Assembly: GCA_963799085.1 (NCBI GenBank)
Contig: CAWCWA010000021.1
Location: forward strand, 247,083-311,082
Length of the DNA stretch: 64,000 nt
DNA from: AP-15 sp963799085
GTDB lineage: Bacteria > Pseudomonadota > Alphaproteobacteria > ATCC43930 > CGMCC-115725
Direction of reading: 5' to 3'
The notes beneath the pieces are model-generated. The model was not told the DNA's origin, made no database searches, and saw nothing but the letters and a program-made list of their open reading frames with translations. Below, in pieces: positions 40,407-49,159 of this stretch. The position numbers and the translations under genes were made by a program. Every line of letters starts with the position of its first letter. Within the stretch, counting starts at the first letter, position 1.

Positions 40407-41519
40407 ATGGCTGACTACAAGCTGATCTCGGCGGATTCTCATGTCAGCGAGCCGACCGATTTGTGGACCGAGCGGGTCGACAAGAAATATCGCGACCGGG
40501 CGCCGCGGCTGGTCATCGATCCGCCGGGGCTCGAAGGCGCCTATTTCATCTACGAGGGCTATGCGCCGCATCCGATCGGCATCGGGCTCGGCGCCGGCAA
40601 GAGCCCCGAAGAACTAAAAGAATTCCTGACCAAGGCGACCTATGCCGACGCCCGTCCCGGCGGCTGGGACCCGGCCGCGCGGCAGAAGGACAACGCGCTC
40701 GACGGGGTCGAGGCCGACGTCTTGTACACGACCCTCGGCTTCCGCATCTTCTGGCTGAAGGATCCCGGGCTGCAGGCCGATTGCTTCCGCGTCTACAATG
40801 ACTGGCTCGCCGAGTTCGTCGGCTACGACAAGAAGCATATGGCCGGGCTGGCGATGATCTCGCTCTACGACCCGCAGGCCGGCGCCCGCGAACTCGAACG
40901 CTGCGCCAAGATCGGGCTCAAGGGTGCCATGATCTGGTGCTCGCCGCCCGACGACCGGCCGTACAGCTCCGACAGCTACGACCCGTTCTGGGCGGCGGCG
41001 CAGGAGCTGCGCATGCCAATCAGCCTGCATGCGATCACCGGCATGGGCATGGAGAGCCAGTGGAATTGGGGCGAGCGCTACATGCGCTCGACCGTGTTGG
41101 CGCACGAGGTCGAGCGCTCGTTCAGCGTACTGATCTTTTCCGGCGTGCTCGACCGCTTCCCGGAATTGCAGATCGTCTCCGCCGAGAACAACATCGGCTG
41201 GTTGCCCTATTACCTGCAGCGCATGGACCGCGCCTTCGAACGCCAGCGCGTCTCGGCCGGGTTCCCCAACAAGCTCAAGCCCAGCGAATACTTCCAGCGC
41301 CAGATGTGGGCGACCTATATCGACGACTTCGTCGGTGTGGCCAACCGCCGTTTCATCGGCGTTGACAGGCTGATGTGGTCGTCCGACTACCCGCACCAGG
41401 CGTCGTCCTGGCCGCACTCGCAGGAAGTCGTGGCCCGGGGTTTCGCCGGGGCGATTGCGGAGGACCGCTTCAAGATCACCCGCGGCAACGCCGCCAGGCT
41501 CTACGGCTTTCAGGCCTAA
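40407..41519 (+). CDS. Amidohydrolase family (amidohydrolase 2) protein
   Basis: The 370-residue protein starts MADYKLISADSHVSEPTDLW, with the metal-binding DSH in place of HxH. It has KGAMIWCSPPDDRPYSSDSYD, a probable metal histidine in MPISLHAITG, PELQIVSAENNIGWLPYYLQ and WSSDYPHQASSWPHS with the catalytic Asp and the final conserved NAARLYGF. This matches the PF04909 decarboxylase/hydrolase group that acts on carboxylated or ring-opened compounds. It converges on the DsbA-type gene with a four-base overlap at the stops. The substrate is unknown. Confidence 0.9.
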   Translation: MADYKLISADSHVSEPTDLWTERVDKKYRDRAPRLVIDPPGLEGAYFIYEGYAPHPIGIGLGAGKSPEELKEFLTKATYADARPGGWDPAARQKDNALDGVEADVLYTTLGFRIFWLKDPGLQADCFRVYNDWLAEFVGYDKKHMAGLAMISLYDPQAGARELERCAKIGLKGAMIWCSPPDDRPYSSDSYDPFWAAAQELRMPISLHAITGMGMESQWNWGERYMRSTVLAHEVERSFSVLIFSGVLDRFPELQIVSAENNIGWLPYYLQRMDRAFERQRVSAGFPNKLKPSEYFQRQMWATYIDDFVGVANRRFIGVDRLMWSSDYPHQASSWPHSQEVVARGFAGAIAEDRFKITRGNAARLYGFQA

Positions 41520-42184
41520 GAGGCGGCGGGACTAGCGTCCTCGTCGGGAGGCGGGCTGCCGGCGCCGGCGGCGATGTCGAAGAGCGGCAGAAAGACTTCG
41601 GGCTCCTGCGCGCCTGAGATCGCGTAGCCGCGTTCGAGAACAAAGCAAGGGACGGCGTGAATCCCGAGCCGCCGGGCGCGCCGATCCTCGGCCAGCACCT
41701 CGGCGGCGCCTTCCTCACCGGCCAGATAAAGGCCCACAGATTGCGGATCGAGACCGGCCCCGGCGGCAAGCGTGGCCAACGTCTCGATGTCGCCGATGTC
41801 ATGGCCCTCGGCGAAGTATGCCCGAAACAGCGCCTCGACCACGGCCTCGCCGCAGCCATCTTCCGCCGCCAGCCGGATCAGGCGGTGCGCGCGCAGCGTG
41901 TTCGGCACGCGCCTTATGCGGTCGAAGGCGAAGGCGATCCCCTCCCCTCGCCCGGCGGCGGCCAGCGCGGCATAAGTGCGTTCGGCGCTGCGCCGGCTGT
42001 CGAATTTGGCGGCAAGGTAGAGTTCGCGCGGGATGCCGCCCTGCGGCATGTCCGGGTTCAGCTGAAACGCGCGCCAGGAGCGGCTGACGCCGAGGTCGGG
42101 ACGCCGCGCCAGCGCGCGTTCAAGCCGCCGCTTGCCGATGAAGCACCAGGGACAGACGACATCGGAAACGATGTCGATATGCAT
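41516..42184 (-). CDS. DsbA family (FrnE-like) oxidoreductase
   Basis: The 222-residue protein has the thioredoxin-fold start MHIDIVSDVVCPWCFIGKRR with the CPWC redox motif and an inserted helical domain, then LGIHAVPCFVLERGYAISGA with the cis-Pro loop. This is the FrnE/2-hydroxychromene-2-carboxylate isomerase-like group. There is no signal peptide, so it is cytoplasmic. ATG 42184 follows GGGAGGGAAC and is preferred to the longer open frame. It is divergent from the acyl-CoA ligase gene. Confidence 0.9.
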   Translation of the reverse strand: MHIDIVSDVVCPWCFIGKRRLERALARRPDLGVSRSWRAFQLNPDMPQGGIPRELYLAAKFDSRRSAERTYAALAAAGRGEGIAFAFDRIRRVPNTLRAHRLIRLAAEDGCGEAVVEALFRAYFAEGHDIGDIETLATLAAGAGLDPQSVGLYLAGEEGAAEVLAEDRRARRLGIHAVPCFVLERGYAISGAQEPEVFLPLFDIAAGAGSPPPDEDASPAAS

Positions 42185-42279
42185 CGGCGTTCCCTCCCAC
42201 CGGACGCCCGGCGCTTGACCTCGCCCGGGCGTGTCGAGAGGATGCGGCCGGACGGGTAGGAGTGGGAAGAGGCTTGCTG

Positions 42280-43914
42280 GTGGCAATGCCGGGCGACAAG
42301 TACGAGGCGCCGCATCTGGCGAAAAACACCGCGAATTTCACGGCGCTGACGCCGCTCTCGTTTCTGTCGCGGGCAGCGGCGGTCTATCCCGACAAGCTCG
42401 CGGTTGTGCATGGCGCGATCCGCTTCACTTATCGCGAGTTCTACGAGCGCTGCCGCCGGTTTGCCGATGCGGTGCGCCGGCGCGGGATCGGAAGAGGCGA
42501 CACCGTCGCGGTGCTGGCGCCGAACGTGCCGGCGCTGCTCGAAGCGCATTACGGGGCGCCGATGGCGGGGGCGGTGCTGAACGCGCTCAACTATCGCCTC
42601 GACGCGGCCTCGATCGCCTTCATCCTGGCGCACGGCGAGGCGAAACTCTTGATCGCGGACCGCGAATTGGCGTCGATCGTCAAGCCGGCGCTCGCCCAAC
42701 TCGGCCGCCCGGTGCCGCTCGTCGAAATCGACGACGGGGTCGGCGAGACCCTGGGCGGCGTCGACTACGAGGCGTTTTTGGGCGAAGGCGATCCGGGCGC
42801 CAAATGGACGCCGCCGGCCGACGAATGGGAGGCGATCGCGCTCAATTACACCTCGGGCACGACCGGCAACCCCAAGGGTGTCGTCTATCACCACCGCGGC
42901 GCCTTTCTGAACGCGCTCGGCAATGCGATCACCTTCGGGCTCGACCGCAATTCAGTCTATCTGTGGACCCTGCCGATGTTTCACTGCAACGGCTGGACCT
43001 ACACCTGGGCGGTGACGGCGGTCGGCGGCACGCATGTCTGCCTGCGCCGGGTCGAGCCGGCGCCGATCTTCGCCGCGATCGCCGAACATCACGTCACCCA
43101 TCTCTGCGGCGCGCCGATCGTGCTCAATATGCTGGTGCATGCACCCGACAGCGCCAAGTGGCGGTTCGACCACATCGTCGAGGCCGCGACCGGCGGCGCC
43201 TCGCCGCCCTCGGCGGTCATCGAGGCGATGGAGAAGATGGGCTTTCGCGTGACCCATCTTTACGGGCTGACCGAGAGCTACGGACCGGCGGCGGTCTGCG
43301 CCTGGCAGGACGAATGGGACGATCTGCCGCTTGCCGAGCGCGCCGCCAAGATGGCGCGGCAGGGGGTTGGCTATCCGACGCTCGACCAGTTGCGGGTGGT
43401 CGACCCCGAGACGATGGCCGAGGTTCCGAGCGACGGCGCCGCGCTCGGCGAACTGATGCTGCGTGGCAGTACCTTGATGAAGGGCTATTTGAAGAACCCG
43501 GAGGCGACTGGGGCCGCGTTCGAGCACGGCTGGTTCCATACCGGCGACCTCGCCGTGCGCCACCCCGACGGCTATGTCGAGATCAAGGATCGGTCGAAGG
43601 ACATCATCATTTCGGGTGGCGAGAACATCTCTTCGCTCGAAATCGAGGAGGTGCTGTACCGCCATCCGCAGATCATGGAAGCCGCCGTGGTCGCGAGGCC
43701 CGATCCGGTCTGGGGCGAGAGCCCTTGCGCGTTCGTGACCCTGAAGCCCGATGCGCCCGCGGTCGCGACCGAGGAGATCATCGCGTGGTGCCGCGCCCGG
43801 CTCGCCCATTACAAGGCGCCGCGATCGGTCGTGTTCGGACCGTTGCCGAAGACCTCGACCGGCAAGATCCAAAAATTCGAACTGCGCGACCGCGCCCGCG
43901 AGGCCTCACCGTGA
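42280..43914 (+). CDS. AMP-forming acyl-CoA synthetase
   Basis: The protein of about 544 residues is a full ANL-family ligase: ATP-binding LNYTSGTTGNPKGVVYHHRG, HLYGLTESYGPAA, LMLRGSTLMKGYLKNPEAT, HTGDLAVRHPDGYVEIKDRS, and the catalytic Lys in PKTSTGKIQKFELR. It activates a carboxylic acid to the acyl-CoA through acyl-AMP. GTG 42280 is best spaced from GGAAGAGG; ATG 42286 and GTG 42262 are alternatives. Its stop overlaps the SDR start (GTGA), and the following genes form a catabolic operon. The carboxylate is unknown; medium-chain or branched acids are typical. Confidence 0.93.
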   Translation: MAMPGDKYEAPHLAKNTANFTALTPLSFLSRAAAVYPDKLAVVHGAIRFTYREFYERCRRFADAVRRRGIGRGDTVAVLAPNVPALLEAHYGAPMAGAVLNALNYRLDAASIAFILAHGEAKLLIADRELASIVKPALAQLGRPVPLVEIDDGVGETLGGVDYEAFLGEGDPGAKWTPPADEWEAIALNYTSGTTGNPKGVVYHHRGAFLNALGNAITFGLDRNSVYLWTLPMFHCNGWTYTWAVTAVGGTHVCLRRVEPAPIFAAIAEHHVTHLCGAPIVLNMLVHAPDSAKWRFDHIVEAATGGASPPSAVIEAMEKMGFRVTHLYGLTESYGPAAVCAWQDEWDDLPLAERAAKMARQGVGYPTLDQLRVVDPETMAEVPSDGAALGELMLRGSTLMKGYLKNPEATGAAFEHGWFHTGDLAVRHPDGYVEIKDRSKDIIISGGENISSLEIEEVLYRHPQIMEAAVVARPDPVWGESPCAFVTLKPDAPAVATEEIIAWCRARLAHYKAPRSVVFGPLPKTSTGKIQKFELRDRAREASP

Positions 43915-44686
43915 CGCCGTTGCCGAGCTTCGACCTCAAGGGCCAGGCGGCGATTGTCACCGGCGCATCGAGCGGGATCGGCCGGCATCTGGCGCTGCTG
44001 CTCGCTGCCGCCGGGGCCAAGGTGGCGGCCGCGGCCAGACGAGAAGACCGCCTCGCCGAACTTGCGCGCGAGATCGAGGCCGAGGGCGGCGTCTGCCTCC
44101 CGGTCGGGTGCGACGTGACAAGGCAAGACAGCGTCGGCGCCGCGATCACCAGGGCCGAGACGCAGCTCGGGCCGCTGTCGATCCTCGTCAACAATGCCGG
44201 CGTCGTAGTCTCGAAACCCTTGTTCGAGCATACCGAAGCGGACTGGGATTATGTCGTCGACACCAATCTAAAGGGTGCGTGGCTGACGGCGCGCGAGTTC
44301 GCCCACCATCTCGTCGCGATGAAGCGCCCGGGCCGGATCATCAACATCTCTTCGGTCCTCGGTTACCGCACGATCGGGCGGGTGCCGGCCTATTGCGCGG
44401 CCAAGGCCGGGCTCACGCATCTGACCCATCGTGCTGGCGATGGAGCTGGCGCGGTACGGCATTCTCGTCAACGCGCTGGCCCCCGGCTATGTCGAGACCG
44501 ACTTCAACCGCGAGTTTTTTCAGACCCATGCCGGGCTGAACCTGATCAATCGCATCCCGCTGCGTCGCATTGCCCAGCCGGAGGATCTCGACGGCGCGAT
44601 TGCTGTTTTTGGCCTCGCCGGCCGGCGCCTATGTCACCGGCGCGGTGATCGCGGTCGATGGCGGCCACGGCGTCGCCTCTATCTGA
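43911..44686 (+). pseudogene. Short-chain dehydrogenase/reductase, frameshifted
   Basis: An SDR of about 258 residues is readable with two frameshifts (near 44430 and 44610). The nucleotide motif is AIVTGASSGIGRHLALLLAA, then ILVNNAGVV, the catalytic Ser in INISSVLGYR and YCAAKAG (YxxxK), and the end VTGAVIAVDGGHGVAS. All active-site parts are intact. GTG start overlaps the ligase stop, and the end overlaps the phosphotransferase start, indicating one operon. It is probably a 3-hydroxyacyl or alcohol dehydrogenase of the pathway. Confidence 0.87.
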
Positions 44687-45717
44687 GCCCGATCAGGAAC
44701 GCTGATTCGCTGGCGCGGTTTCTGGCGACGGCAAGCGGCGCCGACAGTGTGGCGGTCACCGCGATGGCTCCGCTCTCGGGCGGCGCCATCCAGGAGAATT
44801 GGGGCCTCGACGCCGATTTTTTCGGCGGCAGGCTCGCTGGTAGCCAGCATCTGGTCCTGCGCGCCGCGGCAGCGACCGGGGTGCCGTCGAGCCTCGACCG
44901 CCTGCAGGAATTCGCCGTGCTGCAGGCCGCGTTCGCAGCCGGCGTGACGGTGCCGGAACCGCTCTTCGCCTGCGCCGACGAGGGCGTGTTCGGCAAGCCG
45001 TTCTTTGTTATGCGGCGGGCCTCGGGAAGTGCTGCGGCACACCGCATCACCCGCGACCCAGCACTCGATCCCGCACTGCCGGCGATCGCCGAGCGGCTCG
45101 GGCAGGAACTTGCGCGCCTCCATCGGATCCGGCCGCCGCGCCCCGACCTCGCCTTTCTGACGCCCTACGCCGAGGCCGGGCCGGCGGCGCAGATCGCCAT
45201 GTTCCGCGCCTATCTCGACCGCCATCCGACATCCCGCCCGGTGCTCGAATGGGGCATTCGCTGGCTCGAAACCCACCTGCCGCCGCCGATCGCGCCGGTC
45301 CTGTGCCACCACGATTTCCGCACCGGCAACTACCTCCTCGACGGGACGGCGCTGACCGGCATCCTCGATTGGGAATTCGCCGGGTGGGGTGATCCGCACG
45401 AGGACATCGGCTGGTTCTGCTGCAAGGGCTGGCGCTTTGCCAGGCTCGACCGCGAGGCCGGCGGGATTGCCGACCGCGCGCCGTTCTATCGCGGCTACGA
45501 GACGGAATCGGGCCACAAGATCGATCCCGGCCGCGTCTTCTTCTGGGAGGTTCTGGCGAGCGTGCGCTGGGCAATAATTGCCCTGCAGCAGACTGACCGC
45601 CATATGCTGGGCGGCGAGCGCAGCCTCGACCTGGCGTTGACCGGGCGTCGCGCCACCGAATGCGAGTTGGAGATCCTGATGCTGCTCGATCCCGGAGGCG
45701 GGCATGGCGACAAGTGA
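44683..45717 (+). CDS. Phosphotransferase family protein (APH-like)
   Basis: The protein of about 344 residues has the aminoglycoside phosphotransferase/ACAD10 N-terminal fold: PLSGGAIQENWGLD, the catalytic loop VLCHHDFRTGNYLLDG and LTGILDWEFAGWGDPHEDIG with the metal Asp. It partners with DUF6285 downstream, a recurring pair in acyl-CoA catabolic operons, where such kinases are suspected to phosphorylate hydroxyacyl compounds. The only upstream start that restores normal length is CTG at 44683, overlapping the SDR stop (CTGA); GTG 44749 and ATG 44764 are shorter options. Confidence 0.85.
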   Translation: MSPIRNADSLARFLATASGADSVAVTAMAPLSGGAIQENWGLDADFFGGRLAGSQHLVLRAAAATGVPSSLDRLQEFAVLQAAFAAGVTVPEPLFACADEGVFGKPFFVMRRASGSAAAHRITRDPALDPALPAIAERLGQELARLHRIRPPRPDLAFLTPYAEAGPAAQIAMFRAYLDRHPTSRPVLEWGIRWLETHLPPPIAPVLCHHDFRTGNYLLDGTALTGILDWEFAGWGDPHEDIGWFCCKGWRFARLDREAGGIADRAPFYRGYETESGHKIDPGRVFFWEVLASVRWAIIALQQTDRHMLGGERSLDLALTGRRATECELEILMLLDPGGGHGDK

Positions 45718-46084
45718 CCTGCCGCGCGGGCCGGCGCTGCTGGCCTTTGCCCGCGACGTCCTCTTGCAGGATCTGCTGCCGCTGCTGCCGCCGGAGCGGC
45801 GGCTCGACGCGCGGCTCGTCGCCAACTGCATGGCGATCGCCGAGCGCGAAGCCGAAGACGGCGACGCGGCGAGCCATGAGATGGGACAACCGCTCGGCGC
45901 CCTCTACGGCGAGGAGGATGGGGCGGGTGATCCATGGGCACAGTTTGCCCGCGACCTGCGCATCGGCGCCTTCGAAAATCGGACAGAGCGCGAACGCGAA
46001 GCTCGTGCCATTCTGTGGCGCTTGACTTTGGCGAGACTGCGCCGTGCCAATCCTCAATTCCTGGCCGCCAACGGCCTCGCCTAG
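45704..46084 (+). CDS. DUF6285 domain protein
   Basis: The 126-residue protein starts MATSDLPRGPALLAFARDVL and includes LVANCMAIAEREAEDG and RIGAFENRTEREREARAILW. This pattern matches DUF6285, which is regularly encoded with phosphotransferases of this type. It overlaps the phosphotransferase by 14 bases and is surely cotranslated. It has no catalytic motifs that I can recognise and may be a regulatory or stabilising partner. Confidence 0.82.
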   Translation: MATSDLPRGPALLAFARDVLLQDLLPLLPPERRLDARLVANCMAIAEREAEDGDAASHEMGQPLGALYGEEDGAGDPWAQFARDLRIGAFENRTEREREARAILWRLTLARLRRANPQFLAANGLA

Positions 46085-46115
46085 AAGCATCGTCCCCAGC
46101 CGGGAGGTCGAAGCC

Positions 46116-47201
46116 GTGCCGCAAGCCAAGGTCCGACAGGCAATCGACGCCTTTGCCCGAGGCGAGATCGTCGTCGTGACCGATGACGACGACCGCGAAA
46201 ACGAGGGCGATCTGATCCTTGCCGCGGTGCACGCCACCCCGGAAAAGATGGCCTTCATCATCCGCAACACCTGCGGCATCGTCTGCGCGCCCTTGACCGC
46301 AGACATCGCGCGGCGGCTGCATCTGGCGCCGATGGTCGCCGACAACGACGCGATCCATGGCACTGCCTTCACCGTATCGGTCGATTACCGGCATGGCACC
46401 ACGACCGGCATCTCGGCCGACGACCGCACCGCGACGATCCGCAACCTCGCCAACAACAACGCCGGCCGCGCCGATTTCGTGCGGCCGGGGCACATCTTTC
46501 CGCTGATCGCCAGGGATGGCGGGGTGCTGATGCGGTCGGGCCATACCGAGGCGGCGATCGATCTGTGCCGGCTGGCCGACCTCGAACCCGTCGCGGCGAT
46601 CTGCGAACTCGTCAACGACGACGGCACCGTGATGCGCGGACCGCAGGTCACGGCCTTTGCCGAGAAGCACCGGCTGAAGCGGATCTCGGTCGCCGATCTG
46701 ATCGCCTATCGCCAGGCGCGTGACAAGCTCGTGACGCGGGTCGCGGAGTTCAAGGTCATGAGCGAGATCGGCGAACTTGCTGGATATGCCTATGTGACGC
46801 CGTTCGACAAGGTGCACCACTACGCCTTCGTCTACGGCAAAATCGGGGACGGCGCCGACGTCCCGACCCGGCTGCACCGCGCCAACGTGCTCGAAGACGT
46901 GTTCGGCGGCGCCCAGCCGATCCATGCCGCGCTCGGCCGTTTCAAGGTTGCGGGCCAGGGTGTGCTCGTCTATCTGCGCGACGGCACCTCGGGCGTGCCG
47001 ACGACGACGATCGGCGAGGAGACGTCGATCTCGGAACGCGAGCGCAATATCCAATGGCGCGAGGTCGGGCTCGGCGCGCAGATCCTGCGCGACCTCAGAA
47101 TTTCGTCGATCCGGCTGTTGGCGACGCGCTCGCGCACCTATGTCGGGATCGCCGGGTTCGGCATCGAGATCACCGAAACCGAACCGCTCGACGGCGAATA
47201 G
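46116..47201 (+). CDS. ribB: 3,4-dihydroxy-2-butanone-4-phosphate synthase with degenerate GTP cyclohydrolase II-like domain
   Basis: The 361-residue protein has an intact DHBP synthase domain (1-205): VVVTDDDDRENEGDLILAA, GIVCAPLT, GTAFTVSVDYRHGTTTGISA, RPGHIFPLIARDGGVLMRSG HTEAAIDL split here. The C-terminal part follows the RibA fold, but the zinc-binding cysteines are missing: the site reads TRLHRANVLEDVFGG rather than a Cys-x-x-Gly and Cys-x-Cys pattern. Only the first reaction of riboflavin synthesis is therefore expected. GTG 46116 has GGGAGG at ideal spacing; the ATG at 46044 overlaps DUF6285. It sits in a catabolic operon and not in a rib cluster. Confidence 0.9.
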   Translation: MPQAKVRQAIDAFARGEIVVVTDDDDRENEGDLILAAVHATPEKMAFIIRNTCGIVCAPLTADIARRLHLAPMVADNDAIHGTAFTVSVDYRHGTTTGISADDRTATIRNLANNNAGRADFVRPGHIFPLIARDGGVLMRSGHTEAAIDLCRLADLEPVAAICELVNDDGTVMRGPQVTAFAEKHRLKRISVADLIAYRQARDKLVTRVAEFKVMSEIGELAGYAYVTPFDKVHHYAFVYGKIGDGADVPTRLHRANVLEDVFGGAQPIHAALGRFKVAGQGVLVYLRDGTSGVPTTTIGEETSISERERNIQWREVGLGAQILRDLRISSIRLLATRSRTYVGIAGFGIEITETEPLDGE

Positions 47202-47204
47202 ACG

Positions 47205-48488
47205 ATGCCGGTCATGCGGAGGAACGCGGTCAAATTTCACTACGCCTGGGTAGTCGTCGGCGTCACCTTTGCGGTGCTGCTCGTCACGGCCGGCGTGCGC
47301 GCCGCACCGGGTGTGCTGATCGTGCCGTTGGAGGACGAGTTCCACTGGTCGCGGGCGACGATCTCGTTCGCGGTCAGCGTCAACCTGCTGCTCTATGGTC
47401 TGGTCGGGCCGTTCGCTGCGGCGTTGATGGACCGTTTCGGGGTGCGCCGGACGATGACCGTTGCGCTGGCGCTGACCGCCGCCGGCGTGGCGCTGACGCC
47501 ATTGATGCGCGAGACTTGGCAGCTCGTGCTGCTCTGGGGTGTGGTGGTCGGGTCGAGCTGCGGGCTCGTCGGGAATTTCCTCTCGGCCTATGTCGCGGCG
47601 CGGTGGTTCAGGGCGCGCCAGGGCGTCGTCATCGGCGTATTGACCGCATCGAACGCCGCCGGTCAGCTGATCTTTCTGCCGACGATGGCGGGGTTGGCGA
47701 CATATGCCGGCTGGCGCGTCATGTCGCTGGTCCTGGCGGCGGTCGTCGTGGCGGTCGCGCCGCTGGCGGCAATCTTGATGCGCGGCCGTCCCGAGGAGCT
47801 GGGGCTCCGGCCGTTCGGCGCGCCGCCCGGAACCGCGGCCGCCGCCAAGCCGGCGGGCAATCCCTTGGCCGAGGCGTTCCGGGCGCTCGGCGACGGCGCG
47901 CGATCGCGCGATTTCTGGTTGATCGCCGGCAGCTACTTCATCTGCGGCGCCTCGACCAACGGGCTGATCGGGACGCATCTGATCCCGGCCTGCGTCGATC
48001 ACGGGCTGGCCGAGGTGACGGGCGCCGGGCTCCTCGCGGTCACCGGCGTTTTCAGCTTTATCGGCGGCACGGTTTCGGGCTGGCTCAGCGACCGCTGGGA
48101 CAACCGCGTATTGCTCGCCTGGTATTACGGGCTGCGCGGCCTGTCGCTGCTCTATCTGCCGTTCGCCTTCGACATGTCGTTCTACGGCCTGCCGGTGTTC
48201 AGCATTTTCTACGGGCTCGACTGGATCGCCGGGGTGCCGCCGACCGTGCGGCTCCTGACCCGCGTCGTCGGCACCGAGCGGGCGGCGATCATGGTCGCCT
48301 GGATCACCGTCATCCATCAGGTCGGCGGCGCCGCCGCGGCCTATCTGGGCGGTCTGCTGCGGATTTCGTTCGGCACCTATCTCGAGGCTTTTCTGTTCGC
48401 CGGATTGCTCTGCCTTGGCGCCGCCTTGATGGCGCTGCTGATCGGCGCCGGCCGACGCGGCTTCGAGCCGGTGCGCGCCGCCGCCTGA
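47205..48488 (+). CDS. MFS transporter (oxalate/formate or monocarboxylate type)
   Basis: The 427-residue protein has 12 membrane segments and the typical start YAWVVVGVTFAVLLVTAGVR, then PLEDEFHWSRATISFAVSVN, ALMDRFGVRRTM (motif A-like), SAYVAARWFRARQGVVIGVL and the central loop GRPEELGLRPFGAPPG. These match OFA/monocarboxylate-type MFS proteins that import small carboxylates. It starts three bases after ribB. An uptake role for the acid that the acyl-CoA synthetase activates is an inference from neighbourhood. Confidence 0.9.
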   Translation: MPVMRRNAVKFHYAWVVVGVTFAVLLVTAGVRAAPGVLIVPLEDEFHWSRATISFAVSVNLLLYGLVGPFAAALMDRFGVRRTMTVALALTAAGVALTPLMRETWQLVLLWGVVVGSSCGLVGNFLSAYVAARWFRARQGVVIGVLTASNAAGQLIFLPTMAGLATYAGWRVMSLVLAAVVVAVAPLAAILMRGRPEELGLRPFGAPPGTAAAAKPAGNPLAEAFRALGDGARSRDFWLIAGSYFICGASTNGLIGTHLIPACVDHGLAEVTGAGLLAVTGVFSFIGGTVSGWLSDRWDNRVLLAWYYGLRGLSLLYLPFAFDMSFYGLPVFSIFYGLDWIAGVPPTVRLLTRVVGTERAAIMVAWITVIHQVGGAAAAYLGGLLRISFGTYLEAFLFAGLLCLGAALMALLIGAGRRGFEPVRAAA

Positions 48489-48588
48489 CGCGTGGCCGAA
48501 GGTTCGGCGAAAGGGCGCTTGGCGAATGGCTTCGCTGGTGGATCGGTGCATAATGGCGGCCAACTCCGGATCAGCGAGAGGATCGGTC

Positions 48589-49135
48589 ATGGCGAGGCTC
48601 CCCTCCATCACCAGCAAGGACCAGGTCGCGGAAAAGGACCGCGGCGTCGTCGATGGCATCATCGCCAGCCGCGGCGCATTGCAGGGGCCGTTCACGATGT
48701 TCCTGCATTCCCCGGAAGTGGCGGGGCGGCTGGCGCATCTCGGCGCTTATGTGCGCTTCGAGGGCTCGCTCGACATGCGCGTGCGGGTGCTGGCGGCGAT
48801 GACGGTCGCGCGCGAGTTCGAGGCGGTCTATGTCTGGGGCGCCCAGACCGGCGGCGCCCGGCGGCAGGGGGTGCCGGAGACGACAATCACCGCGATCCGC
48901 GAGAACCATTCGCGCGGCATCCCGCCCGAGGACGCCGAGATCGTCGAATTCACCCGCGCCCTGCTTGCGCAAGCACCGGGTCGACGACGCGATGTTCAAA
49001 TCGCTGCAGACCCGCTTCGGCAATGACGAGCTGATCCAGCTGACGACGGCGATCGGCTATTACGGCATGCTGGCGATGACGGTGAACGCCTGCGAATTGG
49101 AGGCCGCACCGGGCGCCGAAGTGCTCAAGGTCTAG
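48589..49135 (+). pseudogene. Carboxymuconolactone decarboxylase (AhpD-like) family protein, frameshifted
   Basis: The product of about 181 residues begins MARLPSITSKDQVAEKDRGV and contains FTMFLHSPEVAGRLAHLGAY, VREFEAVYVWG-type sequence and, after a one-base frameshift near 48966, RFGNDELIQLTTAIGYYGML. It belongs to the CMD/AhpD-like helical family, but the CxxC of true AhpD is absent, as in many related catabolic proteins. It lies between the MFS transporter and the VOC gene. Confidence 0.83.
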
Positions 49136-49159
49136 ACCGGGCAGAAGGAGGCCAGAAAG

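Noticed and set aside
45495..48695. 1066-codon open frame on the minus strand
   Set aside because: It is antisense to four well-supported genes (phosphotransferase, DUF6285, ribB, MFS) and its composition is Arg/Asp/His-rich shadow sequence.
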